Source: a bacterium
GTDB lineage: Bacteria > SZUA-79 > Acidulodesulfobacterales > Acidulodesulfobacteraceae
Assembly (NCBI GenBank): GCA_021784835.1
Contig: JAJYHI010000011.1
Span: 1 to 21,037, forward strand
Length of the DNA stretch: 21,037 bases
Reading direction: 5' to 3'
This document shows positions 1 through 6,450 of this stretch, one piece after another. The stretch's first letter is position 1. The number at the start of each line of letters is the position of its first letter. The notes under the pieces are model-generated. The model worked only from the letters and a program-made list of their open reading frames with translations, was not told the DNA's origin and made no database searches. A program made the position numbers and the translations under genes.

Positions 1-409
1 CGAGGGCTACGAATATCGTAGATACCCAGTGCGCTTTAGCCGAAAGCCTGTTCCAGCCCAGAAGCATAACGCCTACGAAAATAGACTCCATAAAAAAGGC
101 GAAAAGCCCTTCGATGGCGAGCGGCGCCCCGAATATCGCGCCGACGTAGGAAGAATACTGCGACCAGTTCGTTCCGAACTGAAACTCCATAACGATTCCG
201 GTTGCAACGCCTACGACAAAGTTAATAGCGAATAATTTTGCAAAAAAACGGGTAATTCTTAAGTACTCCTGATTTTTAGAAAAAACGTAAACTCCTTCGG
301 TTATAACAAGAAGGGTACCCAGACCTATCGTCAAGGGAGGGTAAAGAAAATGAAAAAAGGCAGTCATTCCAAACTGGAACCGCGCAAGAAATAAAGCCAG
401 ACTATCCAT
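1..409 (-). CDS. cydA: Cytochrome bd ubiquinol oxidase subunit I (N-terminal part, runs off the window)
   Basis: Reading the minus strand from an ATG at 409 gives 136 residues with no stop before the window edge. The protein starts MDSLALFLARFQFG, and it carries the family hallmarks in order: His20 in the first helix (heme b595/d region ligand in E. coli CydA), the segment GVATGIVMEFQFGTNWS (residues 67-83), and GAPLAIEG followed by FFMES with Glu100 and Glu107/108, matching the conserved glutamates of the bd oxidase di-heme site. These are near-identical in pattern to E. coli CydA. The product is an inner-membrane quinol:O2 oxidoreductase with high oxygen affinity. Upstream is a G-rich stretch (GGGGGTG) as a possible ribosome site. 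cydB and the rest of cydA lie outside the window. The identification is secure; regulation is not evident beyond the shared intergenic region. Confidence 0.93.
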   Translation of the reverse strand, partial: MDSLALFLARFQFGMTAFFHFLYPPLTIGLGTLLVITEGVYVFSKNQEYLRITRFFAKLFAINFVVGVATGIVMEFQFGTNWSQYSSYVGAIFGAPLAIEGLFAFFMESIFVGVMLLGWNRLSAKAHWVSTIFVAL

Positions 410-518
410 AAAACACCCCCGTGAAATTAGATAGAAATAATTAAAATTAAGTTAAGTTAATTAAATACAAAAAATAAAACATACGGCGAAAGTTCTAAAA
501 ATTATTAGCAATTATGAA

Positions 519-533
519 CGATAATCATTATTA
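519..533. promoter_or_regulatory. Fur-box-like palindrome
   Basis: The sequence CGATAATCATTATTA matches the 7-1-7 Fur consensus (TGATAAT-N-ATTATCA) at 13 of 15 positions. It lies between cydA and the cytochrome-porin gene. Iron- or metal-responsive control of a putative iron-related outer-membrane cytochrome would make sense, but the background is very AT-rich, so a chance match is possible. Confidence 0.35.
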
Positions 534-703
534 AAGACTAAATATATCTCAATAGTAATAATTATATATATGATTATATATATACATATATTATATGTCA
601 AGAAAAAATTAACAATTTCTTTATCCTATTTTAATTCTATCCCTAAATCTAAAATTGTCAATTTATTCTAATTGTTCTAATTTTTAAATATTTAAAAAAA
701 GAC

Positions 704-730
704 TTGACAAGCCTTAATTAATTTTATAAA
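704..730 (+). promoter_or_regulatory. Candidate sigma70-type promoter for the cytochrome-porin gene
   Basis: A perfect -35 hexamer TTGACA (704-709) is followed by TATAAA (725-730). The spacer of 15 bp is shorter than the optimal 17. The predicted start lies immediately at the TTAACA repeat array, giving a leader of about 160 nt before the ATG at 900. The -35 is convincing; the -10 is less certain in this AT-rich context. Confidence 0.4.
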
Positions 731-737
731 TTGTAAT

Positions 738-779
738 TTAACAGTTAATTTAACATATATATTAACATTAATGTTAACA
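738..779 (+). repeat. Four TTAACA direct repeats at exact 12-bp spacing (probable operator)
   Basis: TTAACA occurs at 738-743, 750-755, 762-767 and 774-779, so the period is exactly 12 bp over four copies. The last two copies also form a perfect 16-bp palindrome, TTAACATTAATGTTAA (762-777). The array sits directly downstream of the candidate -10 box, a position expected for a repressor. Direct repeats of about 11-12 bp are typical of OmpR/PhoB-type response regulators, but the protein that binds here is unknown. Confidence 0.5.
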
Positions 780-832
780 AATATACCTCTCTAATATGCT
801 TGTAAAATTGACTGTAAAAACTCCTTCTTCCG

Positions 833-859
833 CCTCTCCTTTAAAAAGGAGAGGTTTTT
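833..859 (+). terminator. Perfect hairpin plus T-run in the leader of the cytochrome-porin gene
   Basis: CCTCTCC (833-839) pairs perfectly with GGAGAGG (848-854) and is followed by TTTTT (855-859), the form of an intrinsic terminator. It lies 41 bp before the ATG at 900 and downstream of the candidate promoter. It could therefore act as a leader attenuator, or it could end an upstream transcript. No leader gene was recognised. Confidence 0.5.
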
Positions 860-899
860 AAATAATAATTAACCGCTTTAACAGGACAAGAGGTTTCTT

Positions 900-2546
900 A
901 TGAAAAAAAACGTTCTCTTTTATTTTTTAATCTTTTCCGTATTATTTTTATCTGTTGCTTTATTTCCGAAAAAAAGCCGCGCGATTCCGCCTTTTGCAGA
1001 AAAATACCATTTTGCGTGCGCCGTCTGCCATACCGTTTTTCCCAACCTTAATCCTTTCGGAAGAGCGTTCTGGCGGAACGGCTTCAGGCTGCCCAACACG
1101 ACCGGAACGTCCGCAGACTCTACGCAGATTACCGAAGGGCTGTCTCTCCCCAATCCATGGCCGGTTCCTCTTTCGGTGGCGACGTGGATTCAATACACGC
1201 ACGCAACTAACGAAAACATTTTGCCTAAAAACGTCGGAATGGTAATGTCGTCCGATAACAATACGGATAATTTTAACGTTGCAAGCATGATAGACTCAGG
1301 TGGAACTTTCAAATTATACAACCCGTTTACGGATTCTTTATCCTACTTCGTCATGAATAACATAGGGACGGGCGTTCCGTTTACCAACGCGCAGACTTGG
1401 GCATCCTTAAACGATTTAGGATGGGGATGGGGGGTCAAACCGCATTTATTAAATTTAAAAATCGGCGAGCCTAACACTGCAGGTCCTTATTTTTACAGGC
1501 AGATGCCTATGTTTCTTCCGTCATACTCCGATATGAACGCTCAAGGGCTGAATATAGGCTTCGATACCGAGGGTGGAAAACTGATTAATCATGTTAGTCC
1601 AGGATTTGAATTATACGGAACGCCGGGATACAATTTATGGTATAAAATTACCGTAACGAACGACCAGGGCGCAGGCTCATCGGGAATGAATATGTCCGGC
1701 ATGCAGTCTTCTTCGTCCGTCATCTCCAATGCTACGGCTTACTCCTATTCCTTAAAAGAATATCTTCAGTTAAAAAACGGAGGACAGCTTGAGTTCGGCT
1801 ATTACGGGGCCGATGTTTCCGAACCGGTAAGCGGTTCTCCTAACTGGATTTTAGCGGGTAGCGGAAAATCTATGCAGGGCGCCCCGACCGTATGGATAAA
1901 TCCCGTAATAGTTAACGGCTTCGATATAGATTACGCCTTTCCGGATTATATGAGCGAAATCGGAATGACGGTCTCCCACCAGGAAGATTTTCATCCTTAC
2001 GGAAATCCGTCCCTTCCCGCGCAGCAGCTTTGTCTCCCTCAAAATAATACTTCGGTATGGATGACCATGCCGAACGGAAAACAGATGAACGGCTTTGCGG
2101 GAGACAATGCCGGCGGTGCGTGCTCTGCCGGTTATACGTCTTACGGCAATACAAATTCTTCCAACGGCTACAGTGCTATCGATATTTACGGAATGGCGTC
2201 TTTTATGAACAATATGTACACGGGGCTTATGCTGATGGCGGAATATTCGGTATATAGGTGGGATAACAAAGAGCTTCAGGAAGCGTACAATTTTGATTAT
2301 AATTCAATGTCAACTACGCAGTATGCCTATAACTCCGCCAATATGCTTGAAAACTACGGGAGCGAATTATATCAGAGCGGCTATTACGCCGATAATTCCG
2401 GCATAATGAACGAAGGTGCGGACTGGGCTTTGACGCTGTCGGCTACATACAATATAGCTTATAATTCTTATCTTTACGCCGTTTATCTTCTGACAAACCA
2501 GCCCGAAAACGATATGTTCGGAACCGGAATCGCATTCGCGTTCTAA
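900..2546 (+). CDS. Outer-membrane mono-heme cytochrome-porin (Cyc2-like)
   Basis: 548 residues. A hydrophobic N-terminal signal (residues 4-22) with a likely cleavage after SRA (about 28) is followed at once by a single heme-c site, Cys40-Ala-Val-Cys43-His44. This sits in the context PPFAEKYHFACAVCH and FPNLNPFGRAFWRNGF, which resembles fused cytochrome-porins such as the Fe(II) oxidase Cyc2. The remaining ~480 residues are Gly/Asn/Tyr/Ser-rich with alternating hydrophobic strands and end in AFAF, as in outer-membrane beta-barrels. A Met-rich loop (GMNMSGMQ) and two cysteines in another loop are visible. AAGAGG at 888-893 is a good ribosome site. By family analogy it would move electrons across the outer membrane, possibly from Fe(II). 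The barrel is longer than in classical Cyc2 (about 485 residues), and assignment rests on the N-terminal motif, so function is inferred. Confidence 0.7.
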   Translation: MKKNVLFYFLIFSVLFLSVALFPKKSRAIPPFAEKYHFACAVCHTVFPNLNPFGRAFWRNGFRLPNTTGTSADSTQITEGLSLPNPWPVPLSVATWIQYTHATNENILPKNVGMVMSSDNNTDNFNVASMIDSGGTFKLYNPFTDSLSYFVMNNIGTGVPFTNAQTWASLNDLGWGWGVKPHLLNLKIGEPNTAGPYFYRQMPMFLPSYSDMNAQGLNIGFDTEGGKLINHVSPGFELYGTPGYNLWYKITVTNDQGAGSSGMNMSGMQSSSSVISNATAYSYSLKEYLQLKNGGQLEFGYYGADVSEPVSGSPNWILAGSGKSMQGAPTVWINPVIVNGFDIDYAFPDYMSEIGMTVSHQEDFHPYGNPSLPAQQLCLPQNNTSVWMTMPNGKQMNGFAGDNAGGACSAGYTSYGNTNSSNGYSAIDIYGMASFMNNMYTGLMLMAEYSVYRWDNKELQEAYNFDYNSMSTTQYAYNSANMLENYGSELYQSGYYADNSGIMNEGADWALTLSATYNIAYNSYLYAVYLLTNQPENDMFGTGIAFAF

Positions 2547-2570
2547 GTAAAAATAAATTTTTAAAATTGT

Positions 2571-2576
2571 TATAAT
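2571..2576 (+). promoter_or_regulatory. TATAAT box close to the start of the UreH-like gene
   Basis: A consensus TATAAT lies only 7 nt upstream of the ATG at 2584, and no Shine-Dalgarno sequence is visible. If functional, transcription would begin at or next to the start codon, giving a leaderless mRNA. The surrounding sequence is AT-rich, so this may be chance. Confidence 0.25.
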
Positions 2577-2583
2577 ATAAATT

Positions 2584-3354
2584 ATGTTAATTATAATTTT
2601 AAGCGTTTTTATTACCGGTCTCATAGGCGGGGTCGCCCATTGCTATTTTATGTGCGGGCCTTTGGTTTTCGGCTACTCTTCCAAAGATACGGAATTTATA
2701 GATAAAAACAGGCTTACTAAAACAGAAAAAAAAGCTTACCTTTTTTTATCTAATTTTTTATTCACTTTCGGAAGAATTACCGGATACGGGATAACCGGCT
2801 TTATCGCGGGAGCAAGCGGGTCTTTTATATTATTGATGACAAAGACGTCCGTATTCAGAGGCATATTCGAAATATTAATCGGGCTGACCTTAATGCTTAT
2901 GGCGCTCAGTTTTGCCCCGTTTATTAAATTAAATTTTCATCCAGAAAAATTAATGGCAGTATTTTCGCCTCTGTATTTAAAAATGATAAATTCCCAATCA
3001 AAAAAGCATATCCTGCTCTCCCGTTTTATTTTCGGGATTATGACGGGTTTTCTGCCGTGCATGCTGTCTCTCACCATAGCTATAACGGCGGCTGGAACGA
3101 TGTCCGCATTTTACGGGACGCTCGTTATGGTCGTTTTTGCCGTCGGCACGGCAATTCCTTTAAACGCTTTTGCGCTATTATCGGGAAGGCTTTATAATAA
3201 ATTTAAAAATTCAAATTCAAGGACATGGCTTGCGTCTTTTGCATCCATAATAGTTCTTGCCGTCGGCGTGCTGTTCATACTGCGGGCGCTGTCCTTCGGA
3301 AATTTTATAAATTTTGGACATTCATATTTAGTCAACAATATACTTATGATTTAG
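2584..3354 (+). CDS. UreH/TauE-SafE-like polytopic membrane protein
   Basis: 256 residues with about six hydrophobic segments. The first helix carries GLIGGVAHCYFMCGPLV, the HCxxMCGP signature of the UreH_2-type family. The central part has GFLPCMLSLTIAITAAGTMS and then a FAVGTAIPLNAFALLSG segment, matching the second family signature (GFLPC and GTxP). Members of this family are often annotated as sulfite exporter TauE/SafE or cytochrome biogenesis protein, and they commonly lie beside FixH/YtkA and copper or cbb3-oxidase maturation genes. The two cysteine-containing helices suggest metal or thiol chemistry in the membrane. It follows the cytochrome-porin gene by 37 bp and precedes a YtkA/FixH-like gene by 27 bp, so the three probably form one unit. 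The transported species is unknown. Confidence 0.75.
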   Translation: MLIIILSVFITGLIGGVAHCYFMCGPLVFGYSSKDTEFIDKNRLTKTEKKAYLFLSNFLFTFGRITGYGITGFIAGASGSFILLMTKTSVFRGIFEILIGLTLMLMALSFAPFIKLNFHPEKLMAVFSPLYLKMINSQSKKHILLSRFIFGIMTGFLPCMLSLTIAITAAGTMSAFYGTLVMVVFAVGTAIPLNAFALLSGRLYNKFKNSNSRTWLASFASIIVLAVGVLFILRALSFGNFINFGHSYLVNNILMI

Positions 3355-3381
3355 ATATATTATTTCAAGGAGGTATTAGTT

Positions 3382-3828
3382 ATGCATCTTACTTTTTGTC
3401 ATTCCTGCAAAAGCAGGAATCCAGTGTTTTTTAGATTAATCTTATTTTTTTTATTTGTTTTATCCGCACTTCTAACCGCCGCAGACTCTTACGCGCTTAA
3501 ACCTTTTTACCGCATCGAACATTCGTCTGGATATACGTTTAAAACGATTATTGCTCCAGGTCCCGTTAAATTTAATAAACTGAAATTCACGCTGTTTATT
3601 GCAAAAAATGGAAAACCCGTAAAAAATTTCAGGGGGAAAATTTCTCTTTCTATGCCGGGAATGTATATGGGGAAAAATATCGCAACGATTCATTCCGTAA
3701 GCGGCGTACCCGGAAAATATACAACATATATATATTTTACTATGGGGGGCTTATGGAAAATAGATTATATTCTTTTTAACGGCGGAGGAAAACTTCTGCG
3801 ATTTTCCAACGAGCTTAACGTGAATTAA
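3382..3828 (+). CDS. Secreted YtkA/FixH-like domain protein
   Basis: 148 residues. A hydrophobic segment (about residues 16-32) ending in AADSYA looks like a signal peptide, so the mature protein starts near residue 38. The C-terminal part, with SMPGMYMGKN, VPGKYTTYIYF and MGGLWKIDY, follows the YtkA/FixH pattern (MPgM, then G-x-Y, then sMgGxW). Such domains are periplasmic or membrane-anchored and are linked to copper and cytochrome oxidase maturation. A perfect ribosome site, AAGGAGG (3367-3373), is placed 8 nt before the ATG at 3382 and fixes that start. Codons 6-15 are made from a dispersed palindromic repeat, which gives an odd hydrophilic tail (CHSCKSRNP) ahead of the signal. An alternative start is GTG at 3424, in frame and also preceded by AGGA. 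It ends 6 bp from the convergent regulator gene. Confidence 0.7.
   Translation: MHLTFCHSCKSRNPVFFRLILFFLFVLSALLTAADSYALKPFYRIEHSSGYTFKTIIAPGPVKFNKLKFTLFIAKNGKPVKNFRGKISLSMPGMYMGKNIATIHSVSGVPGKYTTYIYFTMGGLWKIDYILFNGGGKLLRFSNELNVN
3398..3426 (+). repeat. Dispersed palindromic repeat (dRS3/REP-like) inside a coding start
   Basis: ATTCCTGC (3401-3408) and GCAGGAAT (3413-3420) form a perfect 8-bp stem around an AAAA loop, embedded in a unit that begins GTCATTCC and ends AATCCAGTG. This is the general form of the small intergenic repeats seen in many proteobacterial genomes, for example the Neisseria dRS3 ATTCCC...GGGAAT elements. When translated, such repeats typically give CHSCKSRNP-type peptides, exactly as here. 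Only this one copy is present in the window. Confidence 0.7.
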
Positions 3829-3834
3829 CGCAAA

Positions 3835-4506
3835 TTAAAATTTCATATGCGATATTATCTCGTCGAAAGACCTTATTTCTCCGCCGAATCCTTTTTTGAA
3901 TTTTTCGGCATCGTCCTTTCTCGCAAAAACGAGGATAGGCGGGGAACAGCAGGGGATAACTTCAGTTTTAAGCAATAGGAAAGCGTTTCTTAAGTCTAAA
4001 GGGTTACCGTATATAAAATCGCGCCCCATTATAGAACTAACGGAATTCAGGTCGGAAATCGTATGGACCGCCGCCATAACGGCGCAATGGGCACAGCAAA
4101 AATCCTGTTTTCCGCCGTCTTTGTATATAACCGTAATCTTAAGCCGTTCGTCCGTAATCTGTTTAGAGCATATGCCGCATTTGCTCACGGCTGAGGCCGG
4201 TATAGCGCTGTTTTCTCCGGCAATACCGCTTTCTAAGCCGGAACGTGCATCGGAATAAGGATAAAGTTTATTGAAGGTCTTGGAAATCTTTTTTTCCTGA
4301 ATCAATGCGCGGACATACCGGTAAACGCTCATTTTAGAGATATTCAAAATGCCGCTTATTCCGGCTACGTTATCCGATTTACCGCTTTTAACTAATTCAA
4401 GCACCCTTTCTTTCTGAGTTAATTTCACGGACTTCTTGCGTTCAGGATTTTGAGGCGATTTATTTTCGTTATTTCTTATTGCCTTCTTCATAAGATAATT
4501 ATACAT
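3835..4506 (-). CDS. Winged-helix regulator fused to a NosL/TRASH-like cysteine-rich metal-sensing domain
   Basis: 223 residues. Residues 29-80 (KLTQKERVLELVKSGKS to KTFNK) form a helix-turn-helix, with the recognition region NISKMSVYRYVRAL. After a linker come Cys110-x2-Cys113, then Cys137-Cys138-x2-Cys141 (DFCCAHC), and finally Cys186-Cys187 in VIPCCSPPILVFARKDDAEKF followed by GGEIRSFDEI. The last stretch follows the NosL pattern (aF.s..dAe.F...GGevl.fdei), with a Cys pair where NosL usually has Met-Gly. TRASH and NosL domains bind Cu(I) or other soft metals, so this is probably a one-component metal-responsive regulator; that is inference. It is convergent with the YtkA-like gene and close to the UreH-like gene, which are possible targets. 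An internal Met at residue 6 is an alternative start; neither has a clear ribosome site. Confidence 0.65.
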   Translation of the reverse strand: MYNYLMKKAIRNNENKSPQNPERKKSVKLTQKERVLELVKSGKSDNVAGISGILNISKMSVYRYVRALIQEKKISKTFNKLYPYSDARSGLESGIAGENSAIPASAVSKCGICSKQITDERLKITVIYKDGGKQDFCCAHCAVMAAVHTISDLNSVSSIMGRDFIYGNPLDLRNAFLLLKTEVIPCCSPPILVFARKDDAEKFKKGFGGEIRSFDEIISHMKF

Positions 4507-4542
4507 AACGAGATTTATTTATACAACTAAATGAAACCGTTT

Positions 4543-4935
4543 TTACAAATCAAGATAATTTTTTAAGCTGATAATTTTTATTCGTCCGTACTCTTTCAGC
4601 GCAAGCATTTTTTTGTCGCCAGTGACGACAAATTCTGCGTTGCCGCTTATTGCGCATTCGATAATCCTGTTATCAGGTTCATCCGATAAAACGTTAATCT
4701 TTATTTGCGGGTAAACAATATGGGCTATTTCTGAAATATAAACTGCCAAACGGCTTAATTCTTCTTTTTCGCGGCTAAATTTTGAAGCAAGCACCGATAA
4801 TATTTCGTCTATTATCTCTTTGGAAATAATTAACAAGTCGCTATCGTTAATTATTTTAATAAGGGCTTTTTCGGCCTGGCTATTTGGGAAAATAAAAGCG
4901 GATATAAATATGTTTGTATCAATCACCACTCTCAT
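4543..4935 (-). CDS. PIN-domain toxin (VapC-like)
   Basis: 130 residues starting MRVVIDTNIF. The PIN acidic quartet is visible: Asp6 (VIDTN), Glu44 (IIDEIL), Asp88 (DEPDNR) and Asp107 (VTGDKKM). These residues coordinate Mg2+ or Mn2+ for RNA cleavage in PIN ribonucleases. The length and motif spacing fit the family described as putative toxin component, PIN family. The gene overlaps the end of the upstream RHH antitoxin by 4 bp (ATGA), which indicates translational coupling. It likely acts as an RNase toxin; the RNA target cannot be told from sequence. Confidence 0.85.
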   Translation of the reverse strand: MRVVIDTNIFISAFIFPNSQAEKALIKIINDSDLLIISKEIIDEILSVLASKFSREKEELSRLAVYISEIAHIVYPQIKINVLSDEPDNRIIECAISGNAEFVVTGDKKMLALKEYGRIKIISLKNYLDL

Positions 4936-5168
4936 TGCTTGAGATATCTCTTAAGGTCGTCATCGGTCAGAATACCTTTTTCTTTCGCTTTTTTGCTCCA
5001 ATAGTCCTGAATACCGAAAAATTCTTTTTTAAGCCTTTCCCTTCTGGCAATCCTTAAGGCATCTTGTATAACGGCGCTCAAGCTCTTACCTTCTTCCTTT
5101 GCTATCGTTTCTATATCTCCGACAATATCCGGCGGTAATGATATTGTTTTTTTTATGTATGTGCCCAT
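4932..5168 (-). CDS. Ribbon-helix-helix antitoxin partner of the PIN toxin
   Basis: 78 residues. The N-terminal part, TYIKKTISLPPDIVGDIE followed by AKEEGKSLSAVIQDALR, is a typical RHH/CopG DNA-binding fold: a beta strand with KKTISLP and then two helices. The C-terminal region is charged and probably wraps the toxin. It is the first gene of the pair and overlaps the toxin by 4 bp. No strong ribosome site is visible before the ATG at 5168. RHH antitoxins normally repress their own operon, and an inverted repeat 56-78 bp upstream (5224-5246) is a candidate operator. Confidence 0.82.
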   Translation of the reverse strand: MGTYIKKTISLPPDIVGDIETIAKEEGKSLSAVIQDALRIARRERLKKEFFGIQDYWSKKAKEKGILTDDDLKRYLKQ

Positions 5169-5223
5169 TTTTGTCTATTTACTTAAAAATATCCGATTTA
5201 TTTTTGCTAACATTTCATATCAC

Positions 5224-5246
5224 ATGGTATGAATTAATACTACCAT
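5224..5246. promoter_or_regulatory. Inverted repeat, candidate operator of the RHH/PIN pair
   Basis: ATGGTA (5224-5229) and TACCAT (5241-5246) form perfect 6-bp arms around an 11-bp AT-rich centre; 8 of the 11 possible pairs in the 23-bp element match. Its place upstream of the antitoxin gene fits autoregulation by the RHH protein. It is also 62 bp beyond the 3' end of nirF, so a role in that context is less likely. Confidence 0.4.
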
Positions 5247-5307
5247 AAAATAAAAAATTTTTCAATCAAAAAAGTAACTATATATAAGGAAATTTATTTA
5301 TGCAAGA

Positions 5308-6417
5308 TTAGGGCGCCGGCACCCTGAATATCCCCGAAGGGCTCGGAACAGGAATTGCGGCAACCTCTTTTCCCGTAAGGACGTTAAAGACGTTTACGGA
5401 ATTGCCGAAATAATCCGATGCGTAAATCAACTTTCCGTTTCCCGAATAGGCCATAAACATAATTCTTCTTCCGGCTTTTATGTTTTTTATAACCTTCATA
5501 TTTTTTACATCTATAAGCGTTAAATAATCATGCGCTTTACCGCTGTAATTAACGGCTAAGGTTTTGCGGTTCGGAGAAAATATTATAAAAATAGGATATC
5601 CGATAAGACTAACCGAACCTGTTTCTTTTTCTGTCTTTAAATTCACTTCGACTATCTTCTTTTCTCCGGCAGCGGGAATATAAGCCGTTCCGTTATATAC
5701 GGAATAAATGCCGTAATGGGGTATCTGATGAGGAAAACTTTCTTTTTTGCCGTAGTTTACGATATGGTATTTAAAGGTTTTCAGGTTTAATACCCCGAAC
5801 TTTTGGCCTATGAGAAAAGCGGCGATATAATCGTTGCCGGAAACGAGCGCGTCTATGGGAAAATGCCCTATATGCTTTATTTTTTTTACGACTTTAAAAT
5901 TATTCGTATTAACTATCCATATCCGGTCTTTATCCATAAGCTCGAATATGAGGTAGTTTTTATAAAACTCTGCGCCGATATTTCTCGAACCCGTCTTTAT
6001 CGTATGGAGTACTTTAAAGTTTTTATTTAATATTACGACGTCTTGGGGCTTATAGCCTGCAACGGCTATAAGGTCTTTCGAAAGGCAGAAATCGACCGTA
6101 TCGCCGGATACCCTTTTTTGCAGTATGATTTTATCGGTTTCAGGGTCTATTTTGGATAAATATCCGTTCCTGCTCAAGGCGTAACCGTAATGATTTCCGA
6201 AATATACTATGACGTGCGTTCCGTTTCCTATACGGTTTATCCTGCCCGTCAATCCGTTATGCGATATAATGCCTAAAGAGCCGCCCGCCCTTTCTACTAC
6301 GTAATACTTAGCGGCAAAAACGTTTTTGGATGGAATAAAAACAAAAAAAACAAGTACGGTGAGTAATTTTCTCATTATATTTCCAAATGAAGCCATTTTA
6401 ATCGCCCTTTTATTCAT
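5308..6417 (-). CDS. nirF: NirF-like heme d1 biosynthesis protein
   Basis: Up to 369 residues. A signal or anchor segment (about residues 16-35, MRKLLTVLVFFVFIPS to VFA) precedes an eight-bladed propeller-type sequence. The first blade, YYVVERAGGSLGII, matches the NirF opening VERaaGsv. The stretch GTHVIVYFGNHYGYALSRNGYLSKID (with His68) aligns with the NirF segment that carries its conserved His. The C-terminus SPSGIFRVPAP matches the PSGIF ending typical of NirF. NirF is a d1-type propeller required for late steps of heme d1 formation. It is the last gene of the train, 33 bp after the NirN-like gene. Start choice is uncertain: the internal Met at residue 8 (6396) has AAAGGGCG upstream, and Met15 (6375) gives a conventional signal peptide. 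Confidence 0.8.
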   Translation of the reverse strand: MNKRAIKMASFGNIMRKLLTVLVFFVFIPSKNVFAAKYYVVERAGGSLGIISHNGLTGRINRIGNGTHVIVYFGNHYGYALSRNGYLSKIDPETDKIILQKRVSGDTVDFCLSKDLIAVAGYKPQDVVILNKNFKVLHTIKTGSRNIGAEFYKNYLIFELMDKDRIWIVNTNNFKVVKKIKHIGHFPIDALVSGNDYIAAFLIGQKFGVLNLKTFKYHIVNYGKKESFPHQIPHYGIYSVYNGTAYIPAAGEKKIVEVNLKTEKETGSVSLIGYPIFIIFSPNRKTLAVNYSGKAHDYLTLIDVKNMKVIKNIKAGRRIMFMAYSGNGKLIYASDYFGNSVNVFNVLTGKEVAAIPVPSPSGIFRVPAP

Positions 6418-6450
6418 TTTATTTTTTTTATTTATATTATAATTTCTAAT

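Larger units (their letters stand above)
410..899. other. Long divergent intergenic region between cydA and the cytochrome-porin gene
   Basis: These 490 bp have no credible coding sequence. They are very AT-rich, with a TATATA-type low-complexity stretch at about 541-600. Embedded signals, described separately, are a Fur-box-like palindrome (about 519-533), a TTGACA/TATAAA candidate promoter (704-730), four TTAACA words at a 12-bp period (738-779), and a perfect hairpin followed by T residues (833-859). The amount of structure suggests that the plus-strand gene at 900, and possibly cydA, are regulated by several inputs. Confidence 0.7.

Noticed and set aside
29..235. Plus-strand 68-codon reading frame at the left edge
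   Set aside because: It runs antisense to the clear cydA frame and its residues show no domain-like pattern.
541..600. TATATA-rich segment as a replication origin or CRISPR leader
   Set aside because: It is simple low-complexity AT sequence with no DnaA-box cluster, iterons or spaced repeats.
868..883. Extra TTAACC/TTAACA words near the ATG at 900 as part of the 12-bp array
   Set aside because: They are 9 bp apart and out of phase with the four-copy array, so they look incidental.
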